The translations under genes were made by a program, and so were the position numbers. From positions 1 to 55,676 of the forward strand of contig JBCDKT010000025.1 of the NCBI GenBank assembly GCA_038746285.1: a DNA stretch of 55,676 nucleotides, given 5' to 3'. The notes beneath the pieces were generated by a model. The model saw only the letters and a list, made by a program, of their open reading frames with translations, was not told the DNA's origin and did not search any database. Positions 25,271 through 36,392 of this stretch are shown piece by piece. Source of the DNA: Bacteroidota bacterium. GTDB taxonomy: Bacteria > Bacteroidota > Rhodothermia > Rhodothermales > JANQRZ01. Numbering within the stretch: position 1 is the first letter of the stretch; every line of letters begins with the position of its first letter.

Positions 25271-25365
25271 GACGGTGGGCAGGCTGTGACCCCACCAAAC
25301 GCGATGGCGTACCGTACCTTGAACACCACCGCACCTTCCGTTCTCCAGCCCTACCGCCCGAGCCG

Positions 25366-27534
25366 ATGAAGTCCGACCGACTGCCGATTCTCCTGCTGGT
25401 TCTTTTCCTCACTACCCACACGGCAGCCTCCATGCCCCAAGACAACGAGCCGGCCCCTGCTGAGGCCAAACCTGAAGCGGCTGCAGTCGTCGCCGATGAT
25501 AACCCGCTGCTGGCGGCGTGGGACACGCCGTTCGGCACTCCGCCGCTGGACGAGATTGAGGAATCGCATTTCCTGCCGGCCTACGACGTGGCCCTGTCCA
25601 AGCACACCGCCGAGATCGAGGCGATTGCTTCCAACCCCGAGCCGGCGACCTTCGACAACACGATGCTGGCTATGCAGCAGGCGGGGCGCGAGCTGGGCCG
25701 GATCTCGCGGGTGTTCTTCAACCTGACCAGCTCGGCCTCGAACGACGAGCTCCGGGCCATTCAGCGCGAGATGAGTCCGCGCCTGGCGGAGCACAGCGCG
25801 TCGATTACGCTGAACCCGGACCTGTTCGCGCGCATCGATGCACTCTACCAGGCGCGCGGTACGCTCGGGCTGGCGCCCCAGCAGATGCGCCTGTTGGAGA
25901 CTAGGCACGAGGACTTCATCCGTGCCGGTGCCCAGCTCGAAGGCGCGGACCGCGAGCGCTTCGCCGAGATCCGCTCGTCGCTGGCCGGGCTCTACACCCA
26001 GTTCGCCCAGAACGAGCAGGCCGACCGCGAAGCCTGGACGCTGGAGCTGAGCGCAGAGGACGTGGCGGACCTGCCGGACTACATCGTCTCGGCCGCGGCC
26101 GGGGCGGCGGCCGACCGCGAGATGGAGGGCCACGTCATCACCCTGGCACGCTCCAGCGTGGAGCCGTTCCTCCAGGCCTCCCCGAACCGCGCGCAGCGCG
26201 AGACGGCCTGGCGCGCCTGGACCCAGCGCGGGTCGAACGCGAACGACAACGACAACGAGGACACGATCCGCGAGATTCTGGCCCTGCGCCTCGAACTGGC
26301 CAACCTCCTCGGCTTCGAGACCTTCGCCCATTACCGCACGGCCGGGACGATGGCCGGTACGCCGGTGGCGGCGATGTCGCTGATGGAGCAGGTCTGGTAC
26401 CCCGCCCGCGACCGCGCCCTCGAAGAAGCCGCCGACATCGAGGCGCGCATCGCCGCGGCGGGTCTCGACCACGACCTCGAGCCCTGGGACTGGCGCTACT
26501 ACACCCAGCAGGTGCGCGCCGAGCGCTTCGACCTGGACGAGAGCGAGGTCAAGGCCTACCTCCAGCTCGACAACATGGTCGAGGCGATGTTCTACGTCGC
26601 GGAGCGACTCTTCAGCATCACCCTCACCGAGCGCGAGGACATCCCGACCTACCACCCGGACGTGCGAACGTGGGAGATGCGCGACGCCGAGGGCGAGATC
26701 GCGGGCATCTTCTACGGCGACTTCTTCGCCCGTCCCGGCAAGCGCGGTGGGGCCTGGATGTCCAGCTTCCGCCCCCAGAACGGGCTGACCGGCGAACTCC
26801 CGCTGATCCTCAACAACTGCAACTACAACAAGCCCGCCGAGGGCGAGGCCGCCCTCCTATCGTTCACCGACGCGACGACGCTCTTCCACGAGTTCGGCCA
26901 CGGCCTCCACGGGCTGCTCTCCAACACCGAGTACCCCTCCCTCGCGGGCACATCGGTCGACCGCGACTTCGTCGAGTTCCCGGCGCAGATCTACGAGCAC
27001 TGGCTGTCGCAGCCCGAGGTGCTGGAGCGCTTCGCCCTGCACCACGAGACCGGCGAGCCGATGCCGGCCGCGCTTCTGGAGCGCGTGCTCAGCGCGACCA
27101 CGTTCAACCAAGGCTTTGCGACGGTCGAGTTCCTGAACTCGGGCTTCGTCGACCTCGCCTACCACCTGAACACCGACCCGGCCTCCCTCGAGATCGACGC
27201 GTTCGAGACCGAGGTGCTGGCCAGCCGCGAGAACCTGGAAGACATCCCGATGCGCCACCGCTCGACGCACTTCCTGCACACGTTCGCGGGCGAGGGCTAC
27301 TCGTCGGGCTACTACAGCTACCTGTGGGCGGGCGTCCTCGACAACGACGGCTTCGCCGCGTTCGAAGAAGCCGGCGACATCTTCGACCCCGAGCTAGCGC
27401 AGAAGCTGTACGAAAATGTCTTCTCGGCTGGTGATACGCAGCCCGCCATGGACGCCTACGTCGGCTTCCGCGGCCGCGAGCCGAACGTGGACGCCCTGCT
27501 GCGCAACCGAGGCTTTATCGAGACGGAGTCGTGA
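25366..27534 (+). CDS. dcp: M3-family zinc metallopeptidase (dipeptidyl carboxypeptidase-like)
   Basis: This 722-residue peptidase degrades peptides and may release C-terminal dipeptides. The chosen ATG (MKSDRLPILLLVLFLTTHTAAS) gives a signal peptide, so it is probably periplasmic. The zinc site is HEFGH (His508, Glu509, His512) with the third ligand Glu537 in DFVEFPAQIYEHW, exactly 25 residues downstream as in thimet/Dcp peptidases. Further family signatures are NNCNYNKP, GYSSGYYSYLWA and the C-terminal GREPNVDALLRNRGF. It is monocistronic. Dcp versus oligopeptidase A activity cannot be settled from sequence. Confidence 0.9.
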   Translation: MKSDRLPILLLVLFLTTHTAASMPQDNEPAPAEAKPEAAAVVADDNPLLAAWDTPFGTPPLDEIEESHFLPAYDVALSKHTAEIEAIASNPEPATFDNTMLAMQQAGRELGRISRVFFNLTSSASNDELRAIQREMSPRLAEHSASITLNPDLFARIDALYQARGTLGLAPQQMRLLETRHEDFIRAGAQLEGADRERFAEIRSSLAGLYTQFAQNEQADREAWTLELSAEDVADLPDYIVSAAAGAAADREMEGHVITLARSSVEPFLQASPNRAQRETAWRAWTQRGSNANDNDNEDTIREILALRLELANLLGFETFAHYRTAGTMAGTPVAAMSLMEQVWYPARDRALEEAADIEARIAAAGLDHDLEPWDWRYYTQQVRAERFDLDESEVKAYLQLDNMVEAMFYVAERLFSITLTEREDIPTYHPDVRTWEMRDAEGEIAGIFYGDFFARPGKRGGAWMSSFRPQNGLTGELPLILNNCNYNKPAEGEAALLSFTDATTLFHEFGHGLHGLLSNTEYPSLAGTSVDRDFVEFPAQIYEHWLSQPEVLERFALHHETGEPMPAALLERVLSATTFNQGFATVEFLNSGFVDLAYHLNTDPASLEIDAFETEVLASRENLEDIPMRHRSTHFLHTFAGEGYSSGYYSYLWAGVLDNDGFAAFEEAGDIFDPELAQKLYENVFSAGDTQPAMDAYVGFRGREPNVDALLRNRGFIETES

Positions 27535-27694
27535 GCGGCTCGGAAGTCACGCGGTAAGCCCAGACCACGAACTGCTTGCGGCACCTCTGCCATTCCGATG
27601 AGCCGTATCGCTTCTTCGCTGTTGTGAAGAAGTAAGGTGGCTATTTTGCTCAGTCACTGGTCATGTACACTCTCCAGAACTAGAACGCTGAGCG

Positions 27695-28705
27695 ATGACC
27701 GTCCGACGGCTGACATCTCCTCTCTGGTTTGCAGCACCGCTCCTCGCCGTTTACGCTGCCACGTTCTTCATCGTTGAAGTTCTGCCCCAGGCCAGCGCAC
27801 CGGGTGCCGTAGCCGTGGGGATGACGGCCGACCTCGTCATCCTCGTCCCGGCCCTCTACTACGTCGTCCTGGTCCGTGGGCGGGGTTGGCCAGCAATCAC
27901 GCTCGCCCCGGTCTTCCTTCTCAGTTTCGGGTTGGCGTCGCTCATCGTTCCTGCGGAGCACCAGTCGGTGCTGAGAGCCATCGGATACGCGCTCCCGGCA
28001 GTCGAGCTGGCGCTCGTCGGATATGTCGGCCACAAGGCGTGGCGCGTTGTCCGCGCGAACCGGGAAGCGAGCGCGGCAGGAGGTGACTTCTACGACCGCG
28101 TGAGGGAGGCGCTGCGGGGGGCGTTCGACGTGCCAGCCGTCGCGGGCGCGCTGGCTTACGAGGTCTCGCTTTTCCACTACGCCTTCTTATTCCGGCGCAC
28201 GGAGCCACCGGTGCACAGCTTCGCTTACCACCGCCGAAGCGGGTATGGTGCTGTATTCGCCGCCGTACTCATGGTTGCTGCGGTCGAACTCGTTGCAGTC
28301 CACCTTCTCCTTCAAGCCTGGAGCGAGACGGCGGCGTTCGCTCACGCCGCGCTCTCGCTCTACGGCATCATCTGGCTGATCGGAGACTACCGGGCCATGC
28401 GTAGTCGTCCACATGAACTCGGGGTCGACGGACTCCGCCTCCGTTACGGCCTGCGTTGGGACCTGGCTGTAGCGTGGAGGCATGTCGCCGGCGTCAGCCG
28501 GACACGGCAACCGGCCCCCGGTGACGACTACCTCAGCACCGTCCCGGTCGGCAGCCCCCAGTACGTCGTGGAACTCCACATGCCTCTTGAGGCGACTGGC
28601 CCCTATGGGGTCGCCCGGAGCGTTCGCCGTATCGGCCTTGTCGTGGACGAGCCGGAGGCGTTCGAGGGGCGTCTGCGAAGTTTGGGTATTCGCTTGGAGC
28701 CTTGA
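27695..28705 (+). CDS. Hypothetical multi-pass membrane protein
   Basis: This 336-residue protein has about six hydrophobic helices (about 10-30, 39-57, 67-83, 92-110, 190-212, 217-235) and a C-terminal soluble region (about 240-336) with alternating beta strands (HELGVDGLRLRYGLRWDLAVAWRHV), somewhat like a bacterial PH domain. Codon use is less GC-skewed than in the neighbours, which may reflect recent acquisition. I do not recognise the family. Confidence 0.65.
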   Translation: MTVRRLTSPLWFAAPLLAVYAATFFIVEVLPQASAPGAVAVGMTADLVILVPALYYVVLVRGRGWPAITLAPVFLLSFGLASLIVPAEHQSVLRAIGYALPAVELALVGYVGHKAWRVVRANREASAAGGDFYDRVREALRGAFDVPAVAGALAYEVSLFHYAFLFRRTEPPVHSFAYHRRSGYGAVFAAVLMVAAVELVAVHLLLQAWSETAAFAHAALSLYGIIWLIGDYRAMRSRPHELGVDGLRLRYGLRWDLAVAWRHVAGVSRTRQPAPGDDYLSTVPVGSPQYVVELHMPLEATGPYGVARSVRRIGLVVDEPEAFEGRLRSLGIRLEP

Positions 28706-28767
28706 CCGACCAGGGTCCAGATAACGGACCTCTGTCACACGTTTAGCTCTCCAACCAAGGCTGACTC

Positions 28768-28983
28768 ATGACCTTACGGATGCGCCCCCTCTACGAGATT
28801 ATTCGCGCTGGGCACGCCGCGCTCGTGCGAGAGCTAGGTGTCGTGGACGCGATCCGTTTCCTGAACCAATACGCGACGGGGCACGGCGACTACACGGCGG
28901 AGCGTCACGAGTGGCTCGGTGACGAATCGCTCGAGGATTTGGTCAAGCAGGCTCAGGAGATTGACCGAGCGCGGGACGCCTAA
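28768..28983 (+). CDS. Small conserved hypothetical protein
   Basis: This 71-residue acidic protein contains EIIRAGHAALVRELGVVDAI, then RFLNQYATGHGDYTAERHEW. From memory, similar short proteins with the pattern I-R-F-L-N-Q-(x)7-GDYT-x-ER are scattered in cyanobacteria and other bacteria, often near toxin-antitoxin-like genes, with no known function. Here it stands 62 bases after the membrane protein and converges with parE 10 bases downstream. The start is the first ATG. Confidence 0.65.
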   Translation: MTLRMRPLYEIIRAGHAALVRELGVVDAIRFLNQYATGHGDYTAERHEWLGDESLEDLVKQAQEIDRARDA

Positions 28984-28993
28984 GCGCCCTCTG

Positions 28994-30925
<1,932 letters not shown>

Positions 30926-30950
30926 GCGTGGTCGGTCGTCTGTCGTTGGT

Positions 30951-31625
30951 TTAGGCAGCGAGGAGGCTGCGGAGGGCGGCGAGGTTCTCGGCATCGTCGA
31001 AGGCGGCGCGGAGGGGAACGGCGAAGCCTTCGACGGCGACGCTGGCAAGCGTGCCGTGGTCAGACTTCAGCCGGAGCGCATAGGTCTCGCTCTCCTCGTC
31101 GAGGACGTAGACCTCGGCCGTCTCAGCGTCGGGGTCGAGCAGCCAGTATTCGGCGACGCCGTGGGCGGCGTAGTCTTCGAGCTTGACGCCGCGGTCTCGC
31201 ACTTCGGTGCTCGGGCTGAGCACTTCGATCACGAGGTCGGGCGCGGGGTAGCGGAGCGTGTCGGGTGTGATCTCCGATGTCTTCTCTCGGCCGAAGAAGC
31301 ACACGTCCGGCTCGTAGTCGTTGCGGGTCAGCGAGATGAGCGCCTTTTCGGCTACGACCGTCCCGAGGTCGTGGAGCGTCACGTACGGCTTGAGAAGCGC
31401 GACGAGGCGAGCGGTTACATCGTTATGGCGGTGGCGGGCGGGGGAATGCACAATCACCTCTCCGTTTATGAACTCGGACTTCTCGTCCGGCGACAGCGCC
31501 TCAAGAAAGTGCTCGCGGCGGGCGGCTTCCTGAGCCATCGTCTCCTGCAGCGCCCGGAGGTGACGCGGGAGCGTAGGCGAGTCGAGGAGCGCACGGGCAG
31601 CAGGTGGGATCGAGACCGTAGGCAT
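30951..31625 (-). CDS. Uma2-family (DUF820) nuclease-like protein
   Basis: This 224-residue protein belongs to the PD-(D/E)XK-like Uma2 family. Putative catalytic residues are Glu in EFINGEVIV, Asp in YEPDVCFF, Glu in [11 protein letters not shown] and Lys in [17 protein letters not shown], so the core looks intact. The real start is taken as [14 protein letters not shown] because the upstream in-frame codons lie in a repeat element. The family is abundant in cyanobacteria and related bacteria, with no settled function. It is inserted between parC and parE in the same direction, an unusual position. Confidence 0.8.
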   Translation of the reverse strand: MPTVSIPPAARALLDSPTLPRHLRALQETMAQEAARREHFLEALSPDEKSEFINGEVIVHSPARHRHNDVTARLVALLKPYVTLHDLGTVVAEKALISLTRNDYEPDVCFFGREKTSEITPDTLRYPAPDLVIEVLSPSTEVRDRGVKLEDYAAHGVAEYWLLDPDAETAEVYVLDEESETYALRLKSDHGTLASVAVEGFAVPLRAAFDDAENLAALRSLLAA

Positions 31626-31629
31626 AAGA

Positions 31630-31714
31630 TCACTGGATAGTCGAGTACGGAGTACGCTGGTGCGGCCTTGGCCGTTCAGAAACTCGTCGCTCGTCGTTCG
31701 GCATTCGTCACTCA
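31630..31714. repeat. Stop-to-start hairpin element (7-base words), parC-uma2 junction
   Basis: The right arm in reverse complement reads TGACGAA, TGCCGAA, CGACGAG, CGACGAG. The left arm has AGTCGAG, TACGGAG, TACGCTG and is only partly complementary. The parC stop codon (31712) is inside the distal edge of the right arm. The core differs from the GGCGCGG type. Confidence 0.6.
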
Positions 31715-34045
31715 TTGGCCGTTCAGGTGAAGCTCGACCGGCGGCGGGACGACACGGCGGAGCGTGCCGCGCTGGATCACGTTCTTGCCCTTGTTACCCC
31801 GGTTCGAGACCTCAAACTTGGTCGTCCGCACGATCTCCGTCCGGCCCCGGTTGGTCTCGACCTCGAAGCCCTCGCGGGCGGCGTCGGAGAGGACGAACCC
31901 GAGGACGCGGTCCTTCTCGTCGAGCCGCATCGCGATGACGCCTTTAGCGGCACTCTTGAAGACGGGGATCTGCGGCGCGGGGAAGATCAGCGCCCGGCCC
32001 TCGCGCGAGGCGAGGCACACGTTCTCGTCGCCCCGGCTGACCGCCGCCCCGACGACCCGGCTCCCCTTGCCGACCCGCATGAACACGCGGCCGTTCTTGT
32101 TCGACGGCTCGGCGAAGGCGTCGAGCGTGAAGCGGACCGCCATCCCGTCGTCCGTGAGGGCGACGCCGAAGGGGCCGACGTCGAGGTCGGCCGGGGCACC
32201 GTCGCCGCCGAAGAGTTCGGGCTCGGCCTCACCCACCGGGATCGGCGTGGGCAGGACGCGCTCGTCGAGCGAAGCGACGCCGACGACGTGCTCCTTGTCC
32301 CTGAAGTCGAAAAACTTCTGGACCGGGTCGCCGTAGCCGGTCGTCTGCGGGAGGTCGTCGATGCGGGCGGTGAAAACGCGGCCTGCGCTCGTGAAAAAGG
32401 CGACGGTGGCGCGCGTCGAGCCGGCGAGGGCGTAGGCCACCTCGTCGCCGTCGCGGACGCGGATCGCGCCCATCTCGGTGTAGGAGCGCTGGCGCTTGAC
32501 CCACCCGTCGCGCGTCACGATGACGTAGACATCTTCCTTCGTGATGTAGTCCTCGGCGGAGTATTCCAGCACCGCGTCGGGACCGATGACTTCGGAGAGC
32601 CGATCGGTCGCATACTGCTTGCGGAGGTCGCGCAGCTCTTTTTTGATGAGGGTCCACAGGCCCTTCTCGTCGCCGAGGAGGGTGCGGAGCGCAGCGGCGG
32701 CCTTCTCCTTCTCGGCGAGTTCGGCGCGGATGGCGTCGACCTCCATCCGGGCGAGGCGGTAGAGCTTGATCTCCAGGATCGCGTCGGCCTGCAGGTCGTC
32801 GATCCCGAAGCGGTGCATGAGGCGCTGCGCGGCGTCGGCCTTGTTCTTCGAGCTTCGGATGAGCTTGATCGCCTCGTCGAGCGCGTCGAAGATTTTGACG
32901 AAGCCCTCGAGGATGTGGATGCGCTTTTCGAGCAGCTCGAGGTCGTACCGCAGCCGCTTGACGACCACCTCGAACCGGAAGTCGAGGAACGCCTGGAGCG
33001 CCTCGCGGAGGTTGACTTTTTTCGGCGCGGCGACCTCCGGGTTCTCGGTCGGGACGAGGCACGTCATGTTGACGTGGAAGCGGGTCTGGAGCGGCGTGTG
33101 CTTGAAGAGGTAGGCGAGCGCGGCCTCGGCGTCCGCGCCGCGCTTGATCTCGAGGACGACCCGCACCTCGTCCGTGCTCTCGTCGCGGATATCGACGATC
33201 TGCGGGACCCGGCCCGTGCGGATGTGGTCGGCGATCTTCTCGATCAGGTCGCCCTTTGCCAGTCCGTAGGGCACCGAGGTCAGGATCACCTTACCCTTGC
33301 CTTCCATCTCGTAGCCGCCGCGGAGGTCGACCGCGCCCTCGCCCTTCTCGTAGATCGAGACGAGTTCGTCTGGCGTGTTGAGGATACGCCCGCCGGTCGG
33401 GAAGTCTGGGGCCGGGATGAACTTCTCGACGAGCGTCGAGATGCGCGCGTTCGGGCTGCCGACGAGGTAAATGGCGGCGTCGATCACCTCGCCGAGGTTG
33501 TGCGGCGGAATGTTCGTCGCCATCCCGACCGCGATGCCGGTCGCGCCGTTGACGAGCAGGTTCGGGAACTGCGCTGGGAGGACGACCGGCTCGAAGAGCG
33601 TCCCGTCGTAGTTCGGGCGGAACGGGACCGTCTTCTTGCGGATCTCCTCCGAGAACGACGCGCCGAGCGGGGTCAGCCGCGCCTCGGTGTAGCGCATCGC
33701 GGCCGGGTTGTCGCCGTCGAGCGAGCCGAAGTTGCCGTGGCCGTCGACGAGCGGCGCGCGGAGGCTGAACGGCTGCGCCATGCGGACGGCGGCGTCGTAG
33801 ATCGCCGTGTCGCCGTGGGGGTGGTACTGCCCCATCACCGAGCCGACGACCGTCGCGCTCTTGCGGAAGCGGGCGTCGGGCGTGAGGCGGAGGTCCTTGT
33901 GCATCGCGTGGAGGATGCGGCGCTGGACCGGCTTCAGGCCGTCGCGGATGTCGGGGAGCGCGCGGCTGGTGATGACCGAGAGCGCGTAGTTGAGGTAGCG
34001 CTCTTTCGCGGTCTCGTGGAGGGGGATGACGTCGACGACGGGCAC
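31712..34045 (-). CDS. parC: Type II topoisomerase A subunit (ParC/GyrA)
   Basis: This 777-residue DNA cleavage subunit starts at GTG. The active-site tyrosine is Tyr119 in [11 protein letters not shown]. The quinolone-resistance region ([23 protein letters not shown]) has Asp rather than Ser at the usual first position only if counted loosely; I see no clear resistance change. The tower, coiled-coil and C-terminal beta-pinwheel are present ([23 protein letters not shown]). No canonical GyrA box (QRRGGKG) is seen, which favours ParC. A promoter lies at 34101-34130. Confidence 0.9.
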   Translation of the reverse strand: MPVVDVIPLHETAKERYLNYALSVITSRALPDIRDGLKPVQRRILHAMHKDLRLTPDARFRKSATVVGSVMGQYHPHGDTAIYDAAVRMAQPFSLRAPLVDGHGNFGSLDGDNPAAMRYTEARLTPLGASFSEEIRKKTVPFRPNYDGTLFEPVVLPAQFPNLLVNGATGIAVGMATNIPPHNLGEVIDAAIYLVGSPNARISTLVEKFIPAPDFPTGGRILNTPDELVSIYEKGEGAVDLRGGYEMEGKGKVILTSVPYGLAKGDLIEKIADHIRTGRVPQIVDIRDESTDEVRVVLEIKRGADAEAALAYLFKHTPLQTRFHVNMTCLVPTENPEVAAPKKVNLREALQAFLDFRFEVVVKRLRYDLELLEKRIHILEGFVKIFDALDEAIKLIRSSKNKADAAQRLMHRFGIDDLQADAILEIKLYRLARMEVDAIRAELAEKEKAAAALRTLLGDEKGLWTLIKKELRDLRKQYATDRLSEVIGPDAVLEYSAEDYITKEDVYVIVTRDGWVKRQRSYTEMGAIRVRDGDEVAYALAGSTRATVAFFTSAGRVFTARIDDLPQTTGYGDPVQKFFDFRDKEHVVGVASLDERVLPTPIPVGEAEPELFGGDGAPADLDVGPFGVALTDDGMAVRFTLDAFAEPSNKNGRVFMRVGKGSRVVGAAVSRGDENVCLASREGRALIFPAPQIPVFKSAAKGVIAMRLDEKDRVLGFVLSDAAREGFEVETNRGRTEIVRTTKFEVSNRGNKGKNVIQRGTLRRVVPPPVELHLNGQ

Positions 34046-34100
34046 GGCGGGAGGGTCGAGTTACGGGTGACGGACGACGAGCGGGCGAAGTGTGCCCGGT

Positions 34101-34130
34101 GTAACCTACGGGCAAGACAGCGGATGTCAA
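34101..34130 (-). promoter_or_regulatory. Bacteroidota-type promoter of parC
   Basis: On the minus strand TTG (34130-34128), 19 bases, then TAGGTTAC (34108-34101) fits the -33/-7 consensus TTG-N19-TAnnTTTG with two mismatches at the end. The 5' leader would be about 50 bases. Confidence 0.5.
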
Positions 34131-34286
34131 GTCATCTCACAATAACAGACAACCGGTTGCCTTCCTGCGGCGACCGCAACATACCACCCGGGGGTGTCAA
34201 CCCGTGTCACTCCGCTTCTAGTTTGCAAAAACGGACTCAACCGGCCGAGGCCTCCCGCCGCACAGGCGCGCTACGCCTCTCCTGAC

Positions 34287-34312
34287 GGGTCCCGGATCGA
34301 GTCTAGGATGAC
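34287..34312. repeat. Partial copy of the GTCATCC dispersed repeat
   Basis: GGGTCCCGGATCG followed by AGTCTAGGATGAC matches, with some divergence, the reverse complement of the first 27 bases of the repeat at 39337-39409. Confidence 0.6.
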
Positions 34313-34346
34313 GGAACGCTGACGATCGCTACCCGGCCTGCGTCGA

Positions 34347-35432
34347 TCAGCCTGCCGGTACCACCTGCTCCTGCGCTGCGTGTGCCTGCGCGACGACGGT
34401 GTGGACGTCGGCGAGGATCCCGCCTGCGGTCACGTCGGCCCCAGCTCCCGGGCCGGAGATCGTGATCGGGGCGTCGCCGTAGCGCTCGGTGCGGAACGTG
34501 AAGAGCGTGTCGGTCCCGGCGAGCTGCCCGAGCGCCGAGTCCGTCGGCACCTCGCGGACGCCGACCGCGATCCGGCCGTCCTCGAACCGCCCGACGTAGC
34601 GCAGCACTTGGCCTTCGGCTGCTGCCGCTGCTGCCCGGTCGGACCAGGCCGCGTCGTAGGCCGCGAGCCGGTCGGGGACCTCGGCGGCGGGCACGTCGGC
34701 GAGGGCAGGCGGGGTGAGCGGCTCGACCTCGACCTCGCTCCGCTCGACGCGGTAGCCGGCCGTCCGCGCGAGGATTATCAGCTTGCGCACCACGTCCTCG
34801 CCCGAGAGGTCGTCGCGGACGTCGGGCTCGGCATAGCCGCGCTGCCGGGCTTCGACGACGGCCTCGCTGAACGACGCCCCCTGCCCCAGCCGGTCGAACA
34901 CAAACGTGAGCGTCCCCGAGGGCGAGCACACGATCTCCTCGATCCGGTCCCCGCTCGCCCGAAGGTCGCGGACGGGCTGGACGACGGGCAGGCCGGCCCC
35001 GACCGTCGTCTCGTAGCGGTAGCGGACGCCACCGCCGGACGCCGCGAGGAGCGCGTCGAAGTAGGCCTGCTCGAACGTGTTGGCGTGCTTGCTCGGCGTG
35101 ACGACGAGGACGCCCGCTTCGAGCAGGCGGAGGTAGGCCCGCCCCACGTCGGGATCGCTCGTGGCGTCGACGAACACGACCGGCCGCGCCCCGCCTGCGG
35201 CCTCTTCGAGTCGCGGCAGGATGGTATTCCAGTCGGTCGGCTCGTCCCACGACGGGGTTGCGGCGAGCGCGGCAGGCGCGAGGCCATCGGGGTTCCACAC
35301 CGCACCGCGTGTGGTGCAGGCACCGACGAGACGGGGCGCGCCGTCGCTGAGCGCCTCGAGGCGGCCCAGGAGCGCGGTGCCGACGGCACCGACGCCGGCG
35401 AGGTAGAGGTCAGCGGAGGCGGACGAGGTCAT
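34347..35432 (-). CDS. hom: Homoserine dehydrogenase
   Basis: This 361-residue enzyme reduces aspartate semialdehyde to homoserine. The NAD(P) site is LYLAGVGAVGTALLGRL. The catalytic domain has TPSKHANTFEQAYFDALL (Lys), RYRYETTVGAGLPVVQPVRDL and SPSGTLTFVFDRLGQG. Sequence style is that of the C-terminal half of the bifunctional ThrA, without an ACT domain. It overlaps the aspartokinase gene by four bases (ATGA) and is the last gene of the methionine operon. It feeds homoserine to MetX. Confidence 0.93.
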   Translation of the reverse strand: MTSSASADLYLAGVGAVGTALLGRLEALSDGAPRLVGACTTRGAVWNPDGLAPAALAATPSWDEPTDWNTILPRLEEAAGGARPVVFVDATSDPDVGRAYLRLLEAGVLVVTPSKHANTFEQAYFDALLAASGGGVRYRYETTVGAGLPVVQPVRDLRASGDRIEEIVCSPSGTLTFVFDRLGQGASFSEAVVEARQRGYAEPDVRDDLSGEDVVRKLIILARTAGYRVERSEVEVEPLTPPALADVPAAEVPDRLAAYDAAWSDRAAAAAAEGQVLRYVGRFEDGRIAVGVREVPTDSALGQLAGTDTLFTFRTERYGDAPITISGPGAGADVTAGGILADVHTVVAQAHAAQEQVVPAG

Positions 35433-36388
35433 GGCGTGGAAGCGTGAGCGGGTTCGGGAGTCAGAGAGTCGGCAGGCGAAGCGTCGGCAGAGGTTGGTAG
35501 CAGCCAGGAGCCGGGCGCGTCGGGGGCGGCGGTGGAGCGGACGCGGACGCGCGTGGCCGTCCCGACGAGCGGGTCGAGCGCGCGGGGGTGCATCCCGAGG
35601 CGGCCCTGACGGGCGAGCGCGGCGGCCTCGTCGAGGCGGAGCGTGGGGACCGGCGCGGCGTCGGGGTTGAGGTTCGGGTCGTCGTCGTAGAGCCCGTCGG
35701 TGTCGGTCCAGCGCTCCAGCAGGTCGGCCCCGAGCGCGGCGGCGACGAGGCCGGCCGTGTAGTCGCTCCCGCCGCGCCCGAGCGTCGTCACGGTGCCCCG
35801 GTCGGTGCTGCCGAGGTAGCCGGTCACGACGGGGACGACGCCGGGACGTAGTGCTCGGTGCCAGGCCCGCAGTGCAGGGTACGTCGCAAGGGCATCGACC
35901 GAGGCCACCCCGTGGCGGTCGTCCGTGCGAACGAGCCGAGCGGCGTCGACGGGCTGCGCGTCGAGCTTCGTCTCGCTCAGCAGCGCCGCCACGAGAGGAG
36001 CCGAGAGCCGCTCGCCGACCGCGAGCGCGGCGTCGCGGAGGGCGAACGTCGCGCACTCGCCGGAGACCTCTCTCAGCACCCGGCCGAGGGCGGCGGTGTG
36101 GATGCCGAGGGCAACCTCGTAGCGTCGGAGGCCGTCGCGGCTGAGCGCAGCCGCCGCGAGCCGAGCGTAGCGGTCACGCACGCGCGCGACGTGCGGGCCG
36201 GCATCTGACCCCGTCCCGTCGAGGGCGGCGACGGCGTGGGCGAGCGTGTCGGTCACGCCGGACGCGGCCGAGACGACGACCACGACCTGAGCCTCCGCCG
36301 CTGCGCGGGCGACGATCTGGGCGGCGTTCGAAAGCGCCGTCGGGGCGCCGACGGAGGTACCGCCGAACTTGAGGACGTGGAGAGGCAT
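35429..36388 (-). CDS. Aspartate kinase catalytic domain without ACT domains
   Basis: This is a 319-residue protein, where LysC-type kinases are usually about 400-460 and ThrA about 820. The kinase motifs are complete: KFGGTSVG at the N terminus, TLGRGGSDYTAGLVAAAL, and WTDTDGLYDDDPN. The sequence stops after the kinase domain (about residue 285) with a Pro/Ser-rich tail. There is no regulatory ACT pair. Feedback inhibition by lysine or threonine is therefore unlikely. With the overlapping hom gene it looks like a ThrA split into two chains with loss of the regulatory middle. It lies 4 bases after metX. Confidence 0.9.
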   Translation of the reverse strand: MPLHVLKFGGTSVGAPTALSNAAQIVARAAAEAQVVVVVSAASGVTDTLAHAVAALDGTGSDAGPHVARVRDRYARLAAAALSRDGLRRYEVALGIHTAALGRVLREVSGECATFALRDAALAVGERLSAPLVAALLSETKLDAQPVDAARLVRTDDRHGVASVDALATYPALRAWHRALRPGVVPVVTGYLGSTDRGTVTTLGRGGSDYTAGLVAAALGADLLERWTDTDGLYDDDPNLNPDAAPVPTLRLDEAAALARQGRLGMHPRALDPLVGTATRVRVRSTAAPDAPGSWLLPTSADASPADSLTPEPAHASTP

Positions 36389-36392
36389 GGGG

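Larger units (their letters stand above)
25018..25365. other. Gene-free gap with two dispersed palindromes
   Basis: 348 bases between the divergent antitoxin and peptidase genes. It holds two GTAGGGGCGTAC-type palindromes (25114-25140, 25243-25270) about 100 bases apart, with direct words such as TTCGACGCCGACAGCATT between them. An open frame runs into the peptidase, but its residues are unlike any signal peptide. The peptidase promoter must lie here; I see no clear -7 box. Confidence 0.6.
34046..34346. other. Gene-free region between parC start and the methionine operon end
   Basis: About 300 bases. It holds the parC promoter (34101-34130), a palindromic CACCCGGGGGTG (34186-34197) and a partial copy of the GTCATCC repeat (34287-34312). 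No coding potential is supported. Confidence 0.7.

Noticed and set aside
25045-25365. N-terminal extension of the M3 peptidase from 25045
   Set aside because: The segment contains dispersed palindromes and would bury the signal peptide; the ATG at 25366 gives a clean secreted protein.
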